Source of the DNA: an uncultured Lachnospiraceae bacterium
GTDB taxonomy: Bacteria; Bacillota; Clostridia; Lachnospirales; Lachnospiraceae
DNA: 64,000 nucleotides
Assembly (NCBI GenBank): GCA_910588655.1
Contig: CAJUPJ010000016.1
Location: forward strand, 1-64,000
Direction: 5' to 3'
Below the pieces are notes generated by a model. That model had not been told where the DNA came from. It was given only the letters and a program-made list of their open reading frames with translations, and searched no databases. Shown here piece after piece: positions 27,657 through 37,421 of the stretch. The position numbers were made by a program, and so were the translations under genes. The first letter of the stretch is position 1. Each line of letters starts with the position of its first letter.

Positions 27657-27691
27657 AAATGGCATATGGGAATTAGCACCATATGCCATTT
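27657..27691. terminator. terminator-like hairpin with GGCATATGG stem
   Basis: A perfect 13-bp stem (27657-27669 with 27679-27691, AAATGGCATATGG/CCATATGCCATTT) lies between the converging genes ending at 27617 and 27724. Nearly the same hairpin recurs at 28750. Confidence 0.65.
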
Positions 27692-27723
27692 ACAGTACAC
27701 CGTTATATAAGAGGTTAGTATCT

Positions 27724-28206
27724 CTAATCTGGAATTTCACCCCTTAACTCCATGTAAAGCTCTCCCAGCTTTTCTTCGTATTTTAGAATTGTAGTATAAT
27801 TATTTTTGCCATTTACCATACATGCCCCATCATCTCCTATACCTGTCCCTAAACTGAAAGCTATTCTATTTCTTTTATTATAACATTTTACCCAGAATAA
27901 ATTACCTCCAGCACCACCAAATGTCATTATATCTCCATCATTAAACTTCATTTTACCTAATATATCTGTTACCCTCTTAATATTTTTCCTGTCTTTAATT
28001 GTTACCAGATACATTTCATAGTGCGGACATGCTGGCGGCATATGGAAACCAAGTTCAATTTTAGATATTTCTTCCGGGTCATTATTATAATTACCAAAAG
28101 AAGTTACATCATAATCCCATGCCAGATATTCATTATAATAAACACTGTATAAAATTACAGATAATACTAGTAATGGTATAATAATAATTATTTTTTTATT
28201 TTTCAT
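27724..28206 (-). CDS. membrane-anchored hypothetical protein
   Basis: This 160-residue protein has a basic start and one hydrophobic helix (about residues 5-24, IIIIIPLLVLSVILYSVYY), so it is a type II anchored or secreted protein. The outer part contains CPHYEMYLVTIKDRKNIKRV and a glycine-rich segment (FGGAGGNLFWV, LGTGIGDDGACM). Three cysteines may form disulfides. I do not recognise the family. The region is strongly AT-rich, as are its neighbours. Confidence 0.7.
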   Translation of the reverse strand: MKNKKIIIIIPLLVLSVILYSVYYNEYLAWDYDVTSFGNYNNDPEEISKIELGFHMPPACPHYEMYLVTIKDRKNIKRVTDILGKMKFNDGDIMTFGGAGGNLFWVKCYNKRNRIAFSLGTGIGDDGACMVNGKNNYTTILKYEEKLGELYMELRGEIPD

Positions 28207-28507
28207 ATATTATTCCTCAAAACAACTTTAACATTATTAAAATCTGCCAAAGCAAATAAAAATTTCTATTTTACATCTTTTTATAATATTGCATTTATAA
28301 CTGGCTTTTTCTATATATGTAATATAATTATTATAATCAAAAACAATATAACTTTTAATTAAGCTTTTACACTATAAATTAGACAATTTAGTTTACTAAT
28401 TTAATTTTTAACTATTTTATATTATATTTGCCTTATATTTTCCTAAAAATATACTGTTTATATAACTTTAGTTTGTATTTTTATATAATCCAAAATCCAG
28501 TGTATTT

Positions 28508-28633
28508 CTATCCCTGGTCTTCTATATGTCTTGTACCAGGAAAATTTATTGTTTTATTTCCACTACCGTCCGTTTTTGTTCCTTTTCCTTTGACATAAAA
28601 TATAATTTCATTATATTTATTACTATAATCCAT
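28508..28633 (-). pseudogene. possible short gene or gene remnant
   Basis: A 41-residue frame (starts MDYSNKYNEIIFYVKGKG, ends TRHIEDQG) has polar, protein-like composition unlike the surrounding AT-rich noise. No ribosome binding site is obvious. It could be the last exon-like piece of a decayed secreted protein, or chance. Confidence 0.25.
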
Positions 28634-28749
28634 TAAAAAACAGCCATGTTATTTGGAAAAATTTACATTTTTTATGTTCCAGGTGAATTTTAACTATATC
28701 TGCTGGATTTTTATATTTTTATTTTACTTATTTATATGAATAAAAGCAA

Positions 28750-28782
28750 AATGGCATATGGGAATTACTACCATATGCCATT
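28750..28782 (-). terminator. terminator-like hairpin downstream of the BspA-like gene
   Basis: A perfect 12-bp stem AATGGCATATGG/CCATATGCCATT (28750-28761, 28771-28782) lies 46 bases after the stop of the minus-strand gene, in near-identical form to the hairpin at 27657. Confidence 0.6.
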
Positions 28783-28828
28783 CATTAATAATTAAATCCA
28801 ACAAATTTATCTTATTACTTAATTCCTT

Positions 28829-31048
28829 TTATATAACACATTTTACTTCTGCCGGCTTTCCAAATACTTTTATACCGTTTATATTTTTGTAAGCCCGTAT
28901 ATATATTTTTTTCTTATTGCCAATCTTGCTTTTCTTAAAACTGCATGATGCCTTTTTGCCTCCAGAAATATTCTTTAAAACAGTTTCGTTATAAATATTG
29001 CCTGCTTCTGGAAGATAACTAATTCTGTAACCATCTGCTTCTGGCAATGTTTTCCATGATACCTTTATTTTGCTGCCATTAGTAACTGCCTTTCCACCCT
29101 TTACAGTTTTTGGTGCTGCACCAAGGCTTTTGTATTTATATCCAAGCCCTGTAACATATGTTTTTACATCCTTTACAGGGGTTCTGCCAGCACTATATTC
29201 ACCAGTATTGTTATAGGCATAGACTGTGGTATTTTTACCAATATCATTACCAAATGCCAATGTTTTAATGCTGCCTGGAAGGTACAGCCTGGAAAGCTGT
29301 ATGCCATCCCCGTTTTCCATCCAGTCACAATCAACATATGCCGATGTCACACCTTCAGCATATGAAAGTTTCTTTAATGCAGAACATCCATTTAATACAA
29401 GGAATTTATTCTGTGTAACTGTAAGTTCTTCCAGTCCTGTTGCATACGCAAATACAGCAGGGTTCATACCAGTAACACTCTTTGGTATTTTATATGCCCC
29501 TCCACGTTTCTGGGGGTATAATACAAGTTCTGTTTTATCTTTATTATAAAGCACACCATCTACAGCCTTAAAATAACTGTTGCCTGCATCTGCTGTAATG
29601 CTTTTAAGGTTATATGCCATACTATCTAATTTTTCAAAACCTTCATCTTCAGGGTCAGTACAAAAATCATTTAAAAGGACAGACACATCACTTACAGTTG
29701 CGGGCACATTGTATGTTTCAAGAGTTCCTGGAAAAATAATTATTTTGGACACTGCCTTATCATAAAGTATATTATCTTTTACTGTATAATACGGGTTGGA
29801 ATCCGGGATTTTTATTTCTTTAAATTTATTCTGGCATACAATTCCATCTGGTATCTCCTCTGTATTGCCATGAATAACCAGTGATTCACAATCAGCAGGG
29901 ACGAGGCAAAGCCTTTTATACCCTGCAGAATACAGGCATCCTTCATATATTTTATACTTTGCATTACTTTCAGGCATATATATTTCTTTAAGGCTTCTTA
30001 AATTGTAGCCGCTCCTGGTAAGTTCCCTGTTTCCTGAAATTATATTTTCTATGCCTTCTGGAAACACAATACTTTCCAGGCTGGTACAGCCATACAGGCT
30101 GTATATGTCAAATTCTTTTATATTGCTGCTTAAAGTAATGCCAGTAATAAAAATGTTATCTATAAATGCCATATTGTTAATTTCCAAAACTTCATCAGGC
30201 ATTATATACCCGCCTGCTTTTTTATATGGATAATATTCAAGTTTTGTCCCATCTTTTGAATAAAGCACACCATCAATGCTTTTATAAAACGCATTGTCTT
30301 TGTCAACTTCAAAAGAAATGGCTGCATCATAAAAAGCTTCCAAATTGCTTATATAGGATATGTTTTTTCCTATTTTGACTTCCAGTTCCCTGCAACCTTT
30401 AAAAGCAGATTCCATTATTTTACTTACACTGTCCGGGATTTTAAATTTTTTTAAAGAACTGCAGCCACTAAACATCCCTGATGTAATACTGCTTATGTCC
30501 GCATCACAGACAACTTTTTCCAGTTTTTCACAGCCACCAAACAAACCACTTTCTATACTTGAAACACTTCCGGGTATATTAACATTTTTTACATTGCTGC
30601 ATGCAAAAGCATCAAAACCAATGTTTTTAACACCATTTTTTATAGTAATGTCCTTCAGGTATTTATTATAAGAAAATGCAGACCCATTTATAGTGTTTAC
30701 TGTTTTTTTAACAGTATAAGAAGCCCCCTTTCTGGCATTTGGATAATAAACCAGTTCTGATTTATCTTTATTAAACAGGACACCATCCACTGCTGTAAAG
30801 TATTTATTGCCAGAATCAACTTTAAACCCCGTAACATCCAGCTCCCCTTTCCAAAGCGAAGTACCCAGATAAACTACTTTAATGTTCTTTCCAATATCCA
30901 GTACACCATTCCCCTCTGCCCTGACAATTTTATTATTTTCAACCTTAACCCTGATACTTGCAGAAGCTTCTGTACAGTTGTAATATACACCAATGCAAAT
31001 AAAGCATATAGCCAGCAAGAATAATCTTTGTGGTAATTTTTTATTCAT
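28829..31048 (-). CDS. BspA-like leucine-rich repeat surface protein
   Basis: This 739-residue secreted protein has a signal peptide (residues 1-30, hydrophobic LFLLAICFICIGVYY, ending near EASA). Many LRR_5/BspA repeats follow, with motifs such as VKNVNIPGSVSSIESGLFGGC, LKKFKIPDSVSKIMESAFKG and ITLSSNIKEFD. Blocks reading FTAVDGVLFNKDKSELVYYP are repeated at least three times. The last 95 residues (from about VKGGKAVTNGSKIKVSW) form a fibronectin type III-like domain. No LPXTG or lipobox is visible. Such proteins are usually adhesins or glycan/host-binding proteins. Confidence 0.9.
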   Translation of the reverse strand: MNKKLPQRLFLLAICFICIGVYYNCTEASASIRVKVENNKIVRAEGNGVLDIGKNIKVVYLGTSLWKGELDVTGFKVDSGNKYFTAVDGVLFNKDKSELVYYPNARKGASYTVKKTVNTINGSAFSYNKYLKDITIKNGVKNIGFDAFACSNVKNVNIPGSVSSIESGLFGGCEKLEKVVCDADISSITSGMFSGCSSLKKFKIPDSVSKIMESAFKGCRELEVKIGKNISYISNLEAFYDAAISFEVDKDNAFYKSIDGVLYSKDGTKLEYYPYKKAGGYIMPDEVLEINNMAFIDNIFITGITLSSNIKEFDIYSLYGCTSLESIVFPEGIENIISGNRELTRSGYNLRSLKEIYMPESNAKYKIYEGCLYSAGYKRLCLVPADCESLVIHGNTEEIPDGIVCQNKFKEIKIPDSNPYYTVKDNILYDKAVSKIIIFPGTLETYNVPATVSDVSVLLNDFCTDPEDEGFEKLDSMAYNLKSITADAGNSYFKAVDGVLYNKDKTELVLYPQKRGGAYKIPKSVTGMNPAVFAYATGLEELTVTQNKFLVLNGCSALKKLSYAEGVTSAYVDCDWMENGDGIQLSRLYLPGSIKTLAFGNDIGKNTTVYAYNNTGEYSAGRTPVKDVKTYVTGLGYKYKSLGAAPKTVKGGKAVTNGSKIKVSWKTLPEADGYRISYLPEAGNIYNETVLKNISGGKKASCSFKKSKIGNKKKIYIRAYKNINGIKVFGKPAEVKCVI

Positions 31049-31136
31049 TACTAACCTCCCTGGAAATAATTATTTTTTTAATCATGACATATTAGCATGG
31101 CAAAAAAAGGTCATTCTTAATATATTATAAATTTAA

Positions 31137-31172
31137 AACACTTAAGATATAAAAAGTGCTATCTTAAGTGTT
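31137..31172 (-). terminator. terminator of the helveticin-like gene
   Basis: A 13-bp stem AACACTTAAGATA/TATCTTAAGTGTT lies 30 bases past the stop at 31202 and is followed on the minus strand by TTTTAAATTTAT. Confidence 0.65.
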
Positions 31173-31201
31173 GTTTGTATTATACATAAATCAATATATA
31201 T

Positions 31202-32456
31202 CTATACACTACTTCTTGGTACAGAATATATAAAATTTGTTTTTCCATTTGAATTGTGCTCTGCAATACCAATATATAGTGTAGATGAATTTATAACATG
31301 TATTCCTTCTAATTCATTATTATTACCTGAAAGATTTATCCCTACATTATCTTTATATGTCAGAGTTGACGCACTAACATCGTAACTGACACGTGCTATT
31401 ACTAATTCTTTATCGTTTACTTGATTACCAGAAGCTATATATATTGCATGTTTACCCGTATCCCCCTCATTTGCAATATCTATTCCCTGGAAAGAACCAT
31501 TAGGCAAAACACAGTTTGAACTATTTTGAACTACAGAAAATTTACATGCAGTTTTCATAATTGTATTGTTTGAAAAATATGCCAAGTAGGAATTTCCATC
31601 TACTTTATCTAATTCTGAATTAAACGTGTCAAAATCATATATACTATACTGGATGCTGTTACTTGACGAACGTACCCATAACAACAACTTATCAGCAGAA
31701 GTTGTAATAGCAGCATTTACGCGCTCTACATCAGCAAATCTTGTATTAGCTCTATTTGCATAATTTAAGTTACAAAATCTTGCAATTTTATCATTAAGAT
31801 ATAGTTGAGCCAGCTTTATATTGAATTCTTCCAACCTGTAAAGAATAATATGATTTTGTTTCTTTTCCATCTTTATCAATATGTTTCACTTCATTACTCT
31901 TTGTTGTTATTAAAAAATATTCTTTGTTCTCATATGTATATCTTTCCAATGTTGCACCATGCCCAGCATTCTCTAATGTCATATAATCAACAAATGTTGC
32001 TTTATTATTTCCTTGGTTTATACTGCATCTGTTTAGCCTTACCGTACCTGCTCCCATATGCTGTGTCACATACAAATAACTAGAACCAACATAAAAATTT
32101 TGCATAGCACGGTCCGATGGCAAACCATCTATCTGGTATAATTTAGTTGGTTTAACCTTAGAAGATGGATTACCTCCTAGCCAGTACTGGTTTATAAGTT
32201 CATCTGTAAATCCATTTTCCTCACAATATTTAATATAACCTTCTATTGTTTCAAAATCATCAATATAAAGCCTCTCTTTTTCATATCTTATTTCATCTTC
32301 TACATCTTCAGCAATATTGCCAGTTTCACTATCTTCGTACCCATTAACTCCCATAATTATCTCTGCCCTTGCGACTGGTACTTTTCCTGTTCCATGTACA
32401 AGTAATGTTCCCACAATGCCTGCAATTAAAATTTTTTTAATGCCCTCATATATCAT
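31202..32456 (-). pseudogene. helveticin J-like (class III bacteriocin family) gene interrupted by a frameshift
   Basis: Two overlapping frames together make one protein of about 415 residues. The first (32456 to 31794) has a signal peptide (IKKILIAGIVGTLL ... VARA) and then FYVGSSYLYVTQHMGAGTVR, HGATLERYTYENKEYFLI and LQVGRIQYKAGSTI. The second (31879 to 31202) continues with LNDKIARFCNLNYANRAN, ADKLLLWVRSSSNSIQYSIYD, PNGSFQGIDIAN and NNELEGIHVI. These blocks follow the order in helveticin J relatives. The change needed near 31797-31805 is +1 (or -2). It may be a real mutation, a sequencing error or, less likely, recoding at a TCT TAA site. The family call is from memory. Confidence 0.65.
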
Positions 32457-32696
32457 CCCTCTTTCTTTTGGATTATTAGATATTTAAATATTATACTAAT
32501 TTTATCTCTAATATAAATTTTATTCAATACAACTTACACAAAATGACAAAATAAATACATAAATGATTACTATTAATTTTTTCAATGATTTCTATACAAA
32601 AAATAATTTTCTCTACTTAGTATAAAATCCATCTAAAAACAGCCTTATTCTTTATCATGGCATATAAGAAACAGAAAAATATTGCGGAAAATGCTG

Positions 32697-32725
32697 TTTC
32701 CAAAAAGTATTATCTGATGTATAAT
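32697..32725 (+). promoter_or_regulatory. possible promoter of the Rpn-like gene
   Basis: TATAAT (32720-32725) is preceded at 17 bases by a weak TTTCCA, 26 bases before the TTG start. Confidence 0.4.
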
Positions 32726-32750
32726 AAAAATAATGAAAGAAGGTGGTATT

Positions 32751-33584
32751 TTGAATACAGAAACACAGGCACACCAGCAGGATTTAGAACGTCTGGCATT
32801 ACTCCGGTATATAGATGACGATTTTATGACCGTCTGCCTTGCAGATAATTATGAGGGCGTAGAACTGGTGCTCCGGATTATATTAGGGCAGGATGATATA
32901 AAAATAAAGTCTGTCCGTACACAAGAACCAATGAAGAATTTACAGGGGCGTTCTGCTATTTTAGACGTACATGCAGTTGACAGTACCAGTAAAGAATTTG
33001 ATATTGAAATCCAGCGGCAGGATTCAGGTGCAGGTGTAAAAAGGGCAAGGCATAACAGCAGCCTGTTAGATGCACACATATTAAAACCTGGGGATGATAC
33101 AGAAAATATCCCTGACAATTATGTTATTTTTATTACAGAAAATGATGTTATGAAAGGAAACCAGCCGGTATATCCAGTAGAAAGGTATGTCACAGTTGGT
33201 GAAAACAAGGTATTGTTTGGTGATGTTTCACACATACTTTATGTGAATGGCAGTTACAGGGGCAATGATGAAATTGAAAAGTTGATGCATGATTTTTCAT
33301 GCACTAGTCCTGATGATATGAATTATGAAGCACTTGCTAAAAGAGCAAGATACTTTAAGGAAGATGAGAAAGGAGTGGCAGCTATGTGCAAGATTATGGA
33401 AGATATGAGAAAAGAAGCAGCAAAAGAAGCAACAAAACAGGCAGAATTAAAAAATTCAAGGGAAACTGCCGGGAGATTGATAAAAAAGGGTAAAATGACC
33501 CTTGATGAAATTGCAGAATGTGTTCCCCTGTTATCACTTGATGAATTAAAAGAAATTGAAACGGATGTTATGCAGCTTGTGTAA
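32751..33584 (+). CDS. Rpn-family PD-(D/E)XK nuclease / putative transposase
   Basis: The TTG start at 32751 is preferred because AGAAGGTGG lies 5 bases upstream; an ATG at 32733 overlaps that box. The product has 277 residues. The PDDEXK_2 nuclease core is at about residues 20-165: LRYIDDDFMTVCLADN, SAILDVHAVDSTSKEFDIEIQRQD with the D...E-x-Q signature, then RARHNSSLLDAH. The C-terminal part is helical (KRARYFKEDEKGVAAMCKIME) and ends with KKGKMTLDEIAECVPLLSLDELKEI. Rpn relatives promote RecA-independent recombination, and this form is abundant in Lachnospiraceae. It is the only transposition- or recombination-type nuclease in the window besides the DUF1703 protein. Confidence 0.88.
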   Translation: MNTETQAHQQDLERLALLRYIDDDFMTVCLADNYEGVELVLRIILGQDDIKIKSVRTQEPMKNLQGRSAILDVHAVDSTSKEFDIEIQRQDSGAGVKRARHNSSLLDAHILKPGDDTENIPDNYVIFITENDVMKGNQPVYPVERYVTVGENKVLFGDVSHILYVNGSYRGNDEIEKLMHDFSCTSPDDMNYEALAKRARYFKEDEKGVAAMCKIMEDMRKEAAKEATKQAELKNSRETAGRLIKKGKMTLDEIAECVPLLSLDELKEIETDVMQLV

Positions 33585-33623
33585 CCAGCAATGCCAGCCA
33601 GCATAAAATAAAACAATAAAACC

Positions 33624-33660
33624 AAGGCATATAGACACTGGAAACCTATATGCCTTTTTT
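33624..33660 (+). terminator. rho-independent terminator of the Rpn-like gene
   Basis: An 11-bp stem AAGGCATATAG (33624-33634)/CTATATGCCTT (33646-33656) runs into a stretch of six T residues. The stem shares the GGCATAT motif with the hairpins at 27657 and 28750. Confidence 0.8.
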
Positions 33661-33724
33661 ACAATAAAACCAAACATGGACAATGTTCATTGTAACTCCC
33701 GTATTTCCAATATTTTTTATAATA

Positions 33725-34525
33725 CTAAATATCAAATTCATACAAATTTTTATCATCAATAAGTTTTTTAAATGATATCCCTATGCCAAATTCCTTAAGT
33801 TTCTTGTAATAACCACCTTTTATTTCAAGGTCATATAGTTCTGCACCTGTTGTTTTATTTTTATTTCTAAGACAAAAATGATATCTTTCATTATATATAA
33901 CCAAAAATTCACGTTCTGGATTTTCTTCTAAAGCTTTTTTATAAACACTATCTATCTCTCCAAAATTAAGAGGCGGAAATTTATCCCCATCCTCTTTTCT
34001 AAATGTATAACATTCATATATTTTATCTAAATTTTTTGAATAAATTATAAGAAATGGAACATCATAACATATCTTTTTCCACTTGTAGTCCCAGGCAAAA
34101 ACCGGCATAATATATACTTTTTTTCTTTTGTTCTTTCCAGATTTCTTTTCCTTTTCAAATAAATATTCTATTATACTAGTTAATTCTTTATATTCCTTTG
34201 CATATCCATAAGTGCCTTTAAGAAGCTGTTCTATCTGGCAGCAGCTTGACTGCAGGTTTGCAATCTGCACATAAAAAGAATTATCATTTACTCCAGGTAT
34301 ATCATCTGCATTTATTTCTGTTTCTGCTTCTGGTCTCTGTCCCTTTATTTCTAATTCATTATGTAAAAATTTTCCTTCTGTAACAGGTATTTTTCTATTT
34401 TCTGGTTTGTTTTCCTGTCCATTGCTGCATGATGTTCCCAACAACAGGACTGTTATAAGTGAAATATTTAATAATGCTGCTTTTATTCTTCTAAAAAAAT
34501 TTTTCTGGCATATATATCTATCCAT
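33725..34525 (-). CDS. hypothetical secreted protein, possible lipoprotein
   Basis: The start at 34525 (MDRYICQKNFFRRIK) is chosen because AAAGGAG lies 8 bases upstream; the longer frame to 34609 overlaps a peptidase remnant in another frame. The 266-residue product has a basic N-terminus, a hydrophobic stretch (ALLNISLITVLLLG, about residues 17-30) and then TSC, a weak lipobox because Gly rather than Leu stands at -3. The rest is soluble and Lys/Glu/Tyr rich, with EKKSGKNKRKKVYIMPVFAWDY near the middle. I do not recognise the family. Confidence 0.65.
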   Translation of the reverse strand: MDRYICQKNFFRRIKAALLNISLITVLLLGTSCSNGQENKPENRKIPVTEGKFLHNELEIKGQRPEAETEINADDIPGVNDNSFYVQIANLQSSCCQIEQLLKGTYGYAKEYKELTSIIEYLFEKEKKSGKNKRKKVYIMPVFAWDYKWKKICYDVPFLIIYSKNLDKIYECYTFRKEDGDKFPPLNFGEIDSVYKKALEENPEREFLVIYNERYHFCLRNKNKTTGAELYDLEIKGGYYKKLKEFGIGISFKKLIDDKNLYEFDI

Positions 34526-34553
34526 ATTATATCTCCTTTTTCCAATTCCTGGT

Positions 34554-34805
34554 TTACCAGCAATATGCATGATTGCCCATATACAAAAATCCATTGCTAA
34601 TATTAGCATATGTATTTGTAACTGTTGAACCTTCCTGCCCCTTCAAATAAAAGTTCCAATATTCTATCTTTTTTGAAGATGTATAACCATATGCAGTTAC
34701 TGTATGTAATATATAATCCGGGGTTTTGCATATCAGGTTAATAATAATTGGATTACCACTGTCAATACTATCTTCTATACACCCAGGTGCCGTTGTATTC
34801 CCTGC
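34554..34805 (-). pseudogene. C-terminal remnant of a C39/papain-like cysteine peptidase
   Basis: The minus strand is open from a TAG at 34806-34808 to a TAA at 34554-34556 (83 sense codons, no start codon). It reads as protein: GNPIIINLICKTPDYILHTV followed by TAYGYTSSKKIEYWNFYLKG. The pattern of a Gly-x-Pro strand followed by His-x-Val and a Gly-Tyr turn resembles the catalytic-His half of Peptidase_C39-like domains. The Cys half is missing upstream. It overlaps the region just upstream of the lipoprotein-like gene. Confidence 0.45.
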
Positions 34806-34967
34806 CTATATAGCTATATTCCATATATACTTATTACCATAATATTTGTTAAAACAGCCAGATTATTTAAAGAATTTATAACAATTAATATGTAACCAAA
34901 ATACTATATTAATAGTCCCTGCCTTTTTCAGATATATAGAAAATTGTAAGAATAATTTAAAAACTTT

Positions 34968-34997
34968 TTGATGGTATATAAGGATATTTCGTATTAT
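34968..34997 (+). promoter_or_regulatory. possible promoter of the transporter operon
   Basis: TTGATG (34968-34973) and TATTAT (34992-34997) are separated by 18 bases, about 50 bases before the solute-binding protein start. Confidence 0.4.
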
Positions 34998-35049
34998 AAT
35001 GATTAATGCAACAAAAGTAAATTTTACAAAAACAGAGGTGAGGAAAGTT

Positions 35050-37374
35050 ATGGAGAGAATTAGTAGAAAGTTTTTTGCAATATCCATAGCATCTTTTGCA
35101 ATTGCATTAGTATTTACAGGATGTGGCAAAGGAGGCGGAAATGGTTCTGATAAGAAAAAGACACCAGAGTACGTGTATGAAGCAAGTTTTAATGATTTGG
35201 GTACTGCATCGGTTGATTATGTAAGCCAGTCATTTATAAAAGAAAACAATATTTATATGACAGGTTCACATTACAAAGAAGATAAGAAAAACGGGGCGGG
35301 GACATCTGTAAATTATATTATGACAGGTTCTTTTGACAGCCAGAAAGTTGACATGGCTGAAATTAAAGGATTAAAAAAGAACGAAAGCCCGGACAAATTA
35401 TTTATGGATGAAGACGGAAATGTACTTATGCTTTCTTCTGTCTATAATTATAATGAAAAAACAAACGTCAGCAATACAAAATACTTTATTTTAAAGCTTG
35501 ATAAGAATGGCAAGACATCTGGACGTACAGAGTTAAAACCAGGCCTTAAGAAAAATGAAGATTTTTATTTAGGCAGTTCTACAATTTATGTAAATAAGAA
35601 ATTAATAGCTGTCGTAGAGCAGAAGGTTTATATCTTCAATAAAGATGGTTCTTTAGATACAACTGTTGAAGCAGATAAATATATTGACAGTATCTTCCCT
35701 GCTGATAATGGTAAAGTATACGCTCTTGGCAGTGTAACGGATTCAGGCGGCATGGGTGTCTGTGAAATTGACTTAAAAACCGGCAAGTTTGGCGAACCTT
35801 TAGATTTTGGAGGCTATACTATATACAATATCAGAAGTACAAAACAAGGAAAGAACGGTATTGTTTATCTGTGTAATGATGAGGGATTATATGAATGTGA
35901 CGTAAATAAAAACAAAGCAGAACTTTTATTTGACTGGATAAATGTTGATATAAATGGTAATAATGTATCAGATTTCCAGATAACAGAAGATGGGAAAATA
36001 TCTGTTTTATGCACCTCATACAGTTATGACTCATCTGGTAATGGCAGTTCAAGTTCAAATATCGAACTGGCATCCATTGATAAAAAGAAATATTCAGAAG
36101 CCAAGCAAAAGAAAAGGCTTATATTTGCAGCATCTTATATAACCCAGGAATTAAAAGAAGAAATTTTAAAATATAATAAAAGCAGTAAAGATTACCATAT
36201 TGATATTAAAAGTTATAATACATACGAAGACCCGCGAAAGCAGATGAACCTTGACATAATATCAGGTGATGTGCCAGATATTATTGAAATGAACGGATTG
36301 TCTAAATCATTGTATATTAAGAAAGGGCTGCTGGCTGACATGACTGCCCTTATTGAAAAGGACGGGGAAATTAAAAAAGAAGATTTTGTGGATTCTGTAA
36401 CCAGCACTATTGAACAGGATGGCAAATTATATTACATGCCAACTTCTTTTTCTATAATTGCACTTGCTGGCCCTAAAAGTATTTTTAATGGCATGGAAGG
36501 CTGGACATATGAGGAAATGGAAGAAAAATATAAAAATATGCCAAAAGATGGTATATTCAAGCAGGGTATGACAAGTGAATGGTTTATACAAAATATGCTT
36601 GGTTCACAGATGAAAGATTTCATTGATTTTGAAACAGGCAAAGTAAACCTGGATTCTAAAGAGTTTATACAAATGCTAGAGTTTTCCAAGAACTTCCAGT
36701 CCAGTGAAGAATATATGAAAGAAATGGAAGAAAATGGATGGCAGACCCAGGATACATATGAACTTGCCAAAAGCGGGAAACTGTTACTTAATGACATGTA
36801 TCTGTATGATTTTTCAGATATCCAGGTTAATGAAAAGTTATATAAGAAACTGGGTGGTTTTGATATTATAAGCCAGCCTTCTAAAGACAAGAATAATAAA
36901 TTATCAATGAACTCTAGTGACGCATGTCTTGCTATTTCTGAAAATTGTGATGATAAAGAAGGAGCATGGAAATTCGTCCGCAATCTTTATTTATATGATT
37001 ACCAGAAAAATATATCTGAACATAATGGTTTTCCTGTAAGAAAAGATGTTTTAGAGAAAAAAATTGAATATGCTATGGCAACTAAAGAATATACAGATGA
37101 TGATGGTACAAAAGTAACCCCTATAGAGGGCAGTACATATTCAATAGGTGATTTTACAGTAGAGATAAAACCATATACAAAAGCCCATATGGATTTGTTC
37201 CGTTCTATGGTTGACAGAATTGGCAAAGAGGATAATTATGACACATTCTTTGCTGATATTTATAAAATGGTTGAAGAAGAAACAAAGGCATTTTACAAAG
37301 GTGACAAGACTGCTGAAGAAACAGCACAAATTTTACAAAGCAGGGTGAAAATTTACGTCAGTGAAAATTCTTAA
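35050..37374 (+). CDS. large extracellular solute-binding lipoprotein with N-terminal propeller-like domain
   Basis: The start at 35050 (MERISRKFFAIS) follows GAGGTGAGGAAAG; the frame to 34999 is unlikely. The 774-residue product has a lipoprotein signal ending VFTGCGK, then a Gly/Lys linker. Residues about 35-370 look like beta-propeller blades (repeated LDKNGK, FNKDGS and ITEDGKISVL turns). The second half, from RLIFAASYITQELKEEILKYN, is a family 1 solute-binding domain: SGDVPDIIEMNGLS, DGKLYYMPTSFSI and a C-terminal KEGAWKFVRNLYLYDYQ. It should deliver a sugar-type ligand to the permeases encoded just downstream. The N-terminal domain roughly doubles the usual size. Confidence 0.85.
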   Translation: MERISRKFFAISIASFAIALVFTGCGKGGGNGSDKKKTPEYVYEASFNDLGTASVDYVSQSFIKENNIYMTGSHYKEDKKNGAGTSVNYIMTGSFDSQKVDMAEIKGLKKNESPDKLFMDEDGNVLMLSSVYNYNEKTNVSNTKYFILKLDKNGKTSGRTELKPGLKKNEDFYLGSSTIYVNKKLIAVVEQKVYIFNKDGSLDTTVEADKYIDSIFPADNGKVYALGSVTDSGGMGVCEIDLKTGKFGEPLDFGGYTIYNIRSTKQGKNGIVYLCNDEGLYECDVNKNKAELLFDWINVDINGNNVSDFQITEDGKISVLCTSYSYDSSGNGSSSSNIELASIDKKKYSEAKQKKRLIFAASYITQELKEEILKYNKSSKDYHIDIKSYNTYEDPRKQMNLDIISGDVPDIIEMNGLSKSLYIKKGLLADMTALIEKDGEIKKEDFVDSVTSTIEQDGKLYYMPTSFSIIALAGPKSIFNGMEGWTYEEMEEKYKNMPKDGIFKQGMTSEWFIQNMLGSQMKDFIDFETGKVNLDSKEFIQMLEFSKNFQSSEEYMKEMEENGWQTQDTYELAKSGKLLLNDMYLYDFSDIQVNEKLYKKLGGFDIISQPSKDKNNKLSMNSSDACLAISENCDDKEGAWKFVRNLYLYDYQKNISEHNGFPVRKDVLEKKIEYAMATKEYTDDDGTKVTPIEGSTYSIGDFTVEIKPYTKAHMDLFRSMVDRIGKEDNYDTFFADIYKMVEEETKAFYKGDKTAEETAQILQSRVKIYVSENS

Positions 37375-37421
37375 TAATATGATGCCGTGGGTCAAAAGTA
37401 TATAAATGGAGGTGCAGCAGT

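Larger units (their letters stand above)
28207..28828. other. AT-rich intergenic region, possible gene remnants
   Basis: About 620 bases without a convincing gene. It contains a short open frame on the minus strand (28508-28633, 41 codons) that reads like protein and a hairpin at 28750-28782. The rest is very AT-rich with no clear promoter or repeat of the palindrome families. Confidence 0.5.

Noticed and set aside
31794..31805. Programmed +1 frameshift as in RF2
   Set aside because: TCT TAA is not a good slippery site for +1 movement and no internal Shine-Dalgarno at the right distance is evident; kept only as a minor possibility.
32751..33584. The Rpn-like nuclease as the mobiliser of the palindromes
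   Set aside because: It is not adjacent to any palindrome locus, has no palindrome at its own ends, and the family is not known to move hairpin elements. No evidence links them.
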